From contig OZ316897.1 of NCBI GenBank assembly GCA_973895155.1, positions 21,452,001 to 21,516,000 of the forward strand: a DNA stretch of 64,000 bases, read 5' to 3'. Below are positions 61,590 through 64,000 of this stretch, one piece after another. Each line of letters begins with the position of its first letter. Within the stretch, counting starts at the first letter, position 1. The notes beneath the pieces are model-generated. The model saw only the letters and a list, made by a program, of their open reading frames with translations. It ran no database searches and was not told the origin of the DNA. A program made the translations under genes and the position numbers. This stretch comes from Marsupella aquatica (Eukaryota > Marchantiophyta).

Positions 61590-62368
61590 GTTTTTGCCTG
61601 ATCTTCAAACCTGAGAACATACCACAAAATCAGTCCACTTCAACCCCAACCTGCGAGACAAAGTGCCACAGAACCAAGGAATGTGCCAACAAATGGCTAC
61701 TAAAACCGTGTCCTTACGGATCTAACAACGCTCTCGGCCACCCCAGGACTCCTATCATGAATTCATGAAGGGAGTCTCCCTCTCGCTCCGACCTTCATGA
61801 ATTCATGAAGGGAGTCTCCTCTCTCTTTGCTTGTACACCTCGGTGATGCAGAAGGGTATTTAAAATAGGGTTCGGAGGGGGGTGACTTGAAGAAATCACC
61901 CAGGGCCTAAATTACTACCTAAAACAGGGTCGAAATGAAGTGCGACCGCGACAACTTGCGACACGTCGCCGATGAGTGCTGAAAATGGCACGAAATTGGA
62001 CACCGAGATTGTTTTTCACTCTTTTACAAAGGAAATCCAAATGACATTGAGTGAAAATGAATGGGCTGCCCCGTGTTCCTTGGTTATACATACTAATCAC
62101 GGATCAGGCGCGACTTAGTAAAATTAACCCCGAATCATGATAAATCAATGTTTTCGGGCCAATTATTCATGAATATTTCGGGGTATTAACGGGAAAAAGC
62201 TTGCAAATTTCATGAATATTTGATATTTTTGAAGTTAAAAAGTCCCAACAATCCGTGAAAAACTATAAATAGGCTCGTTTATTCATGACTCTTGGTCATT
62301 ATTTTGAGAAGATTTGTTAGATTTTACTGATTTTCTGAGTTTCTTGTCAATTTGCACTAGTTTTTCCA
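61590..62368. promoter_or_regulatory. Bidirectional promoter region with repeated 14-base palindrome
   Basis: A 40-base period repeat lies at 61755-61834 (TCATGAATTCATGAAGGGAG twice). Each copy starts with the perfect palindrome TCATGAATTCATGA (61755-61768, 61795-61808). TATAAATA at 62264-62271 is 98 bases before the plus-strand ATG and is a good TATA box for that gene. For the minus-strand gene only a weak TATTTTAAATA at about 61857-61867 is seen. Related half-motifs TTCATGAATATTT occur at about 62167 and 62209. Confidence 0.6.
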
Positions 62369-63985
62369 ATGGCGACATGTTACGAATCAGATGATTATTC
62401 AGATGGAGTTTCTGATGATGTTTCATTGCCGGATGGCCCCTGCACAGTGGTTGGCCCAGATATCCCTGGAATAACTATTGTTTTAGATATGCCACCCCCC
62501 ACCCCTATGAGCAAGTTAAAACGTAGTCCTTTACGACTTGCAATTAGTGGGAAGAAATCATTGGTCGGTGGTAAAGAGAGGTCAGGGAGCTCCTCTGACT
62601 CCTTGGAGAGTATTGGTCCCCCTGGACGTCAAGTTGTATCTCCTTTGTCACCAACAAAGGACAAATTGGGGAGTAATCTGGAAGGTTCAATGCCTATTTG
62701 GATGTCTGGGAAACGGTCTCATGAATTCATGAAGACTGGATTTGGAAAGACGATGAAGGCACTAAGTGGGGAAAATGACAGAGATTTTTGCAGTCTCCAA
62801 AGTGTTCAGCGGTTGAAGCAAATGCCAAAAAGTAAAACCTTTGGTAAGCCAACGTCGGAAACATTTCACAGGGGGATGAGGGAAGAAACTAGACGACCAG
62901 TGTTATTGAAAAGTATTCCAGAAAAGAATTCTAATGTGCATTCCTCAGTTTTACCTAGGAGTCATGGTGTTGGGGCAGGGAGCGGATCAAGTCACGGAAA
63001 CTCAAACAGGGAAACCAACCTGGTGGAGAGGGACCCTAGGAAAATATTGAAAGGGTCCCTACACGGTAATGGAGGGATTTCTGAAATACGCCCAGGTATT
63101 CCAAGGGTGCATAGAGTGAAGGAAGAGCCTCCATCTCCGAAGGCTGCAGGTCTGGAATCTAGGCATGTTCAGAAGCAAATGTTGGTGACCATTTCATCAT
63201 CGAATGAAAGCGAGTCTTCGGAGAGTGGGGAGGATGATGTTGTTCCGGTGGCATCTAGTCGTTACAAACGTACGAGCAATGCCACTTTGTGTGAAACAAA
63301 GTTGAAAGAGGAGGATATCAAGAAAACAAATAGTAAGTACTGTTGTCAGAGTCATTGTCTCCTAAGTCTATCTCCAAAAGAAATTCGTGAGGCGCGTTCT
63401 AAATTTTTGAGGCAGAAATCTCAGGATCGATCTTTATCTTTGCAGTGGCTTATAAAGCGAGACAGAAATGAAGGAGGGAGGCAGACTATATCTTACACGT
63501 TTGGTCAAAAGAGTATTTGTCGGAAAGCTTTCAAGCTTATATTTTGCGTTGGCAATCATAGATTAAATAGAATTTTGAAATTAGACAACCAAGACTTAGG
63601 ATATTCTAAACCAGTTGGACGCCCTCCATCTGTTAAAAGATTAGTCTTGGTCAGTTGGCTTAGGTCGTTTTTTGAGACACGCGTGGAAACATTGCCAAAT
63701 AAAGAAGTTTCACATTTACCGGATAATTATTCAAAGCTGGAGGTATGGAAGATCTACGACTCCAACTATGCCAAGATTGATGAATCTTCAAAAATATCCT
63801 ATCGACAATTCTTGAAAGTTTGGGTTCAAGAATTTGGTCATGTGAAGATTCCTCCAGTCAATCGATTCAGTGCTTGCGCGGATTGCGAGGAGTTCAAATC
63901 AATTCGGGACAAAGCTGTCTCGGAGACCGAAAAGAGTAAGTTACTTACAAGTTTGACAAGTTTTTGTTTCAAGAATATGGCTTAA
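62369..63985 (+). CDS. Transposase-like protein of unassigned family, first exon (cut by window end)
   Basis: ATG 62369 opens a frame to 63985, but a strong donor (AAGA/GTAAGTT) at 63935/63936 suggests the exon ends after 522 residues and the gene continues outside. Residues 1-310 are disordered, Ser/Pro/Lys-rich. From about 322, KYCCQSHCLLSLSPKEIREA, then RSKFLRQKS, SYTFGQKSICRKAFKLIFCV and GNHRLNRILK form a Cys-containing domain. A basic segment (GRPPSVKRLVLVSWLRSFFE) and FSACADCEEFKSIRDKAVSE follow. This layout (Cys motif, 'vC..aF' motif, then a probable catalytic domain in later exons) resembles uncharacterised eukaryotic transposase-like proteins I cannot name firmly. It is divergent to the methyltransferase gene, with a TATA box 98 bases upstream. 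Confidence 0.6.
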   Translation: MATCYESDDYSDGVSDDVSLPDGPCTVVGPDIPGITIVLDMPPPTPMSKLKRSPLRLAISGKKSLVGGKERSGSSSDSLESIGPPGRQVVSPLSPTKDKLGSNLEGSMPIWMSGKRSHEFMKTGFGKTMKALSGENDRDFCSLQSVQRLKQMPKSKTFGKPTSETFHRGMREETRRPVLLKSIPEKNSNVHSSVLPRSHGVGAGSGSSHGNSNRETNLVERDPRKILKGSLHGNGGISEIRPGIPRVHRVKEEPPSPKAAGLESRHVQKQMLVTISSSNESESSESGEDDVVPVASSRYKRTSNATLCETKLKEEDIKKTNSKYCCQSHCLLSLSPKEIREARSKFLRQKSQDRSLSLQWLIKRDRNEGGRQTISYTFGQKSICRKAFKLIFCVGNHRLNRILKLDNQDLGYSKPVGRPPSVKRLVLVSWLRSFFETRVETLPNKEVSHLPDNYSKLEVWKIYDSNYAKIDESSKISYRQFLKVWVQEFGHVKIPPVNRFSACADCEEFKSIRDKAVSETEKSKLLTSLTSFCFKNMA

Positions 63986-64000
63986 CACATGATTTCTAAT

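Overview
The window looks like nuclear DNA of a land plant. It has GT-AG introns, a germin-like protein gene, kelch-repeat gene relics and plant-type transposons (PIF/Harbinger, CACTA/En-Spm, Ty1/copia). Intergenic DNA is AT-rich and full of repeats. I cannot name the species; a seed-free plant is only a guess. Most of the coding content is transposon-derived. The only intact ordinary host gene I can support is one germin-like protein (GLP).

Layout. 1-4.2 kb: broken kelch-repeat gene copies in inverted and direct arrangement. 5.7-18.7 kb: a duplicated GLP locus. The left copy is a frameshifted pseudogene, and a complete 3.58-kb PIF/Harbinger transposon (TIRs, TAA target duplication, transposase and Myb-like ORFs) sits between its promoter and its coding part. 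The right copy (17013-18066, two exons) is intact. 20.2-21.7 kb: a decayed Ty1/copia end. 22-37 kb: minisatellites, a multi-exon gene with a SAM-like N-terminus (24.4-27.4 kb) and an unrecognised frameshifted gene (31.8-33.2 kb).

37181-54909 is a complete 17.7-kb CACTA transposon with CACTAG ends and a CCC target duplication. It carries an intact three-exon TNP2-type transposase, a multi-exon TNP1/TNPA-like gene, and, in the same orientation, a 219-aa PHD-finger protein that resembles the PHD module of the plant silencing regulator EDM2. Its right end is about 4.5 kb of tandem repeats (about 580-bp and 83-bp units) rich in GTCATT/AATGAC motifs.

56.9-64 kb holds a tnp2-like ORF with one in-frame stop, then a divergent gene pair. 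The minus-strand gene joins cleanly over three exons into about 950 residues, with a ParB-like domain followed by a beta-class amino-DNA methyltransferase, an architecture usual in phages and bacteria. The plus-strand gene encodes a disordered N-terminus and a Cys-containing, transposase-like region and runs off the window. A 14-base perfect palindrome occurs twice between the two genes and once inside the second gene. This pair, possibly a mobile element carrying its own DNA methyltransferase, and the EDM2-like PHD cargo of the CACTA element are the two most interesting candidates.
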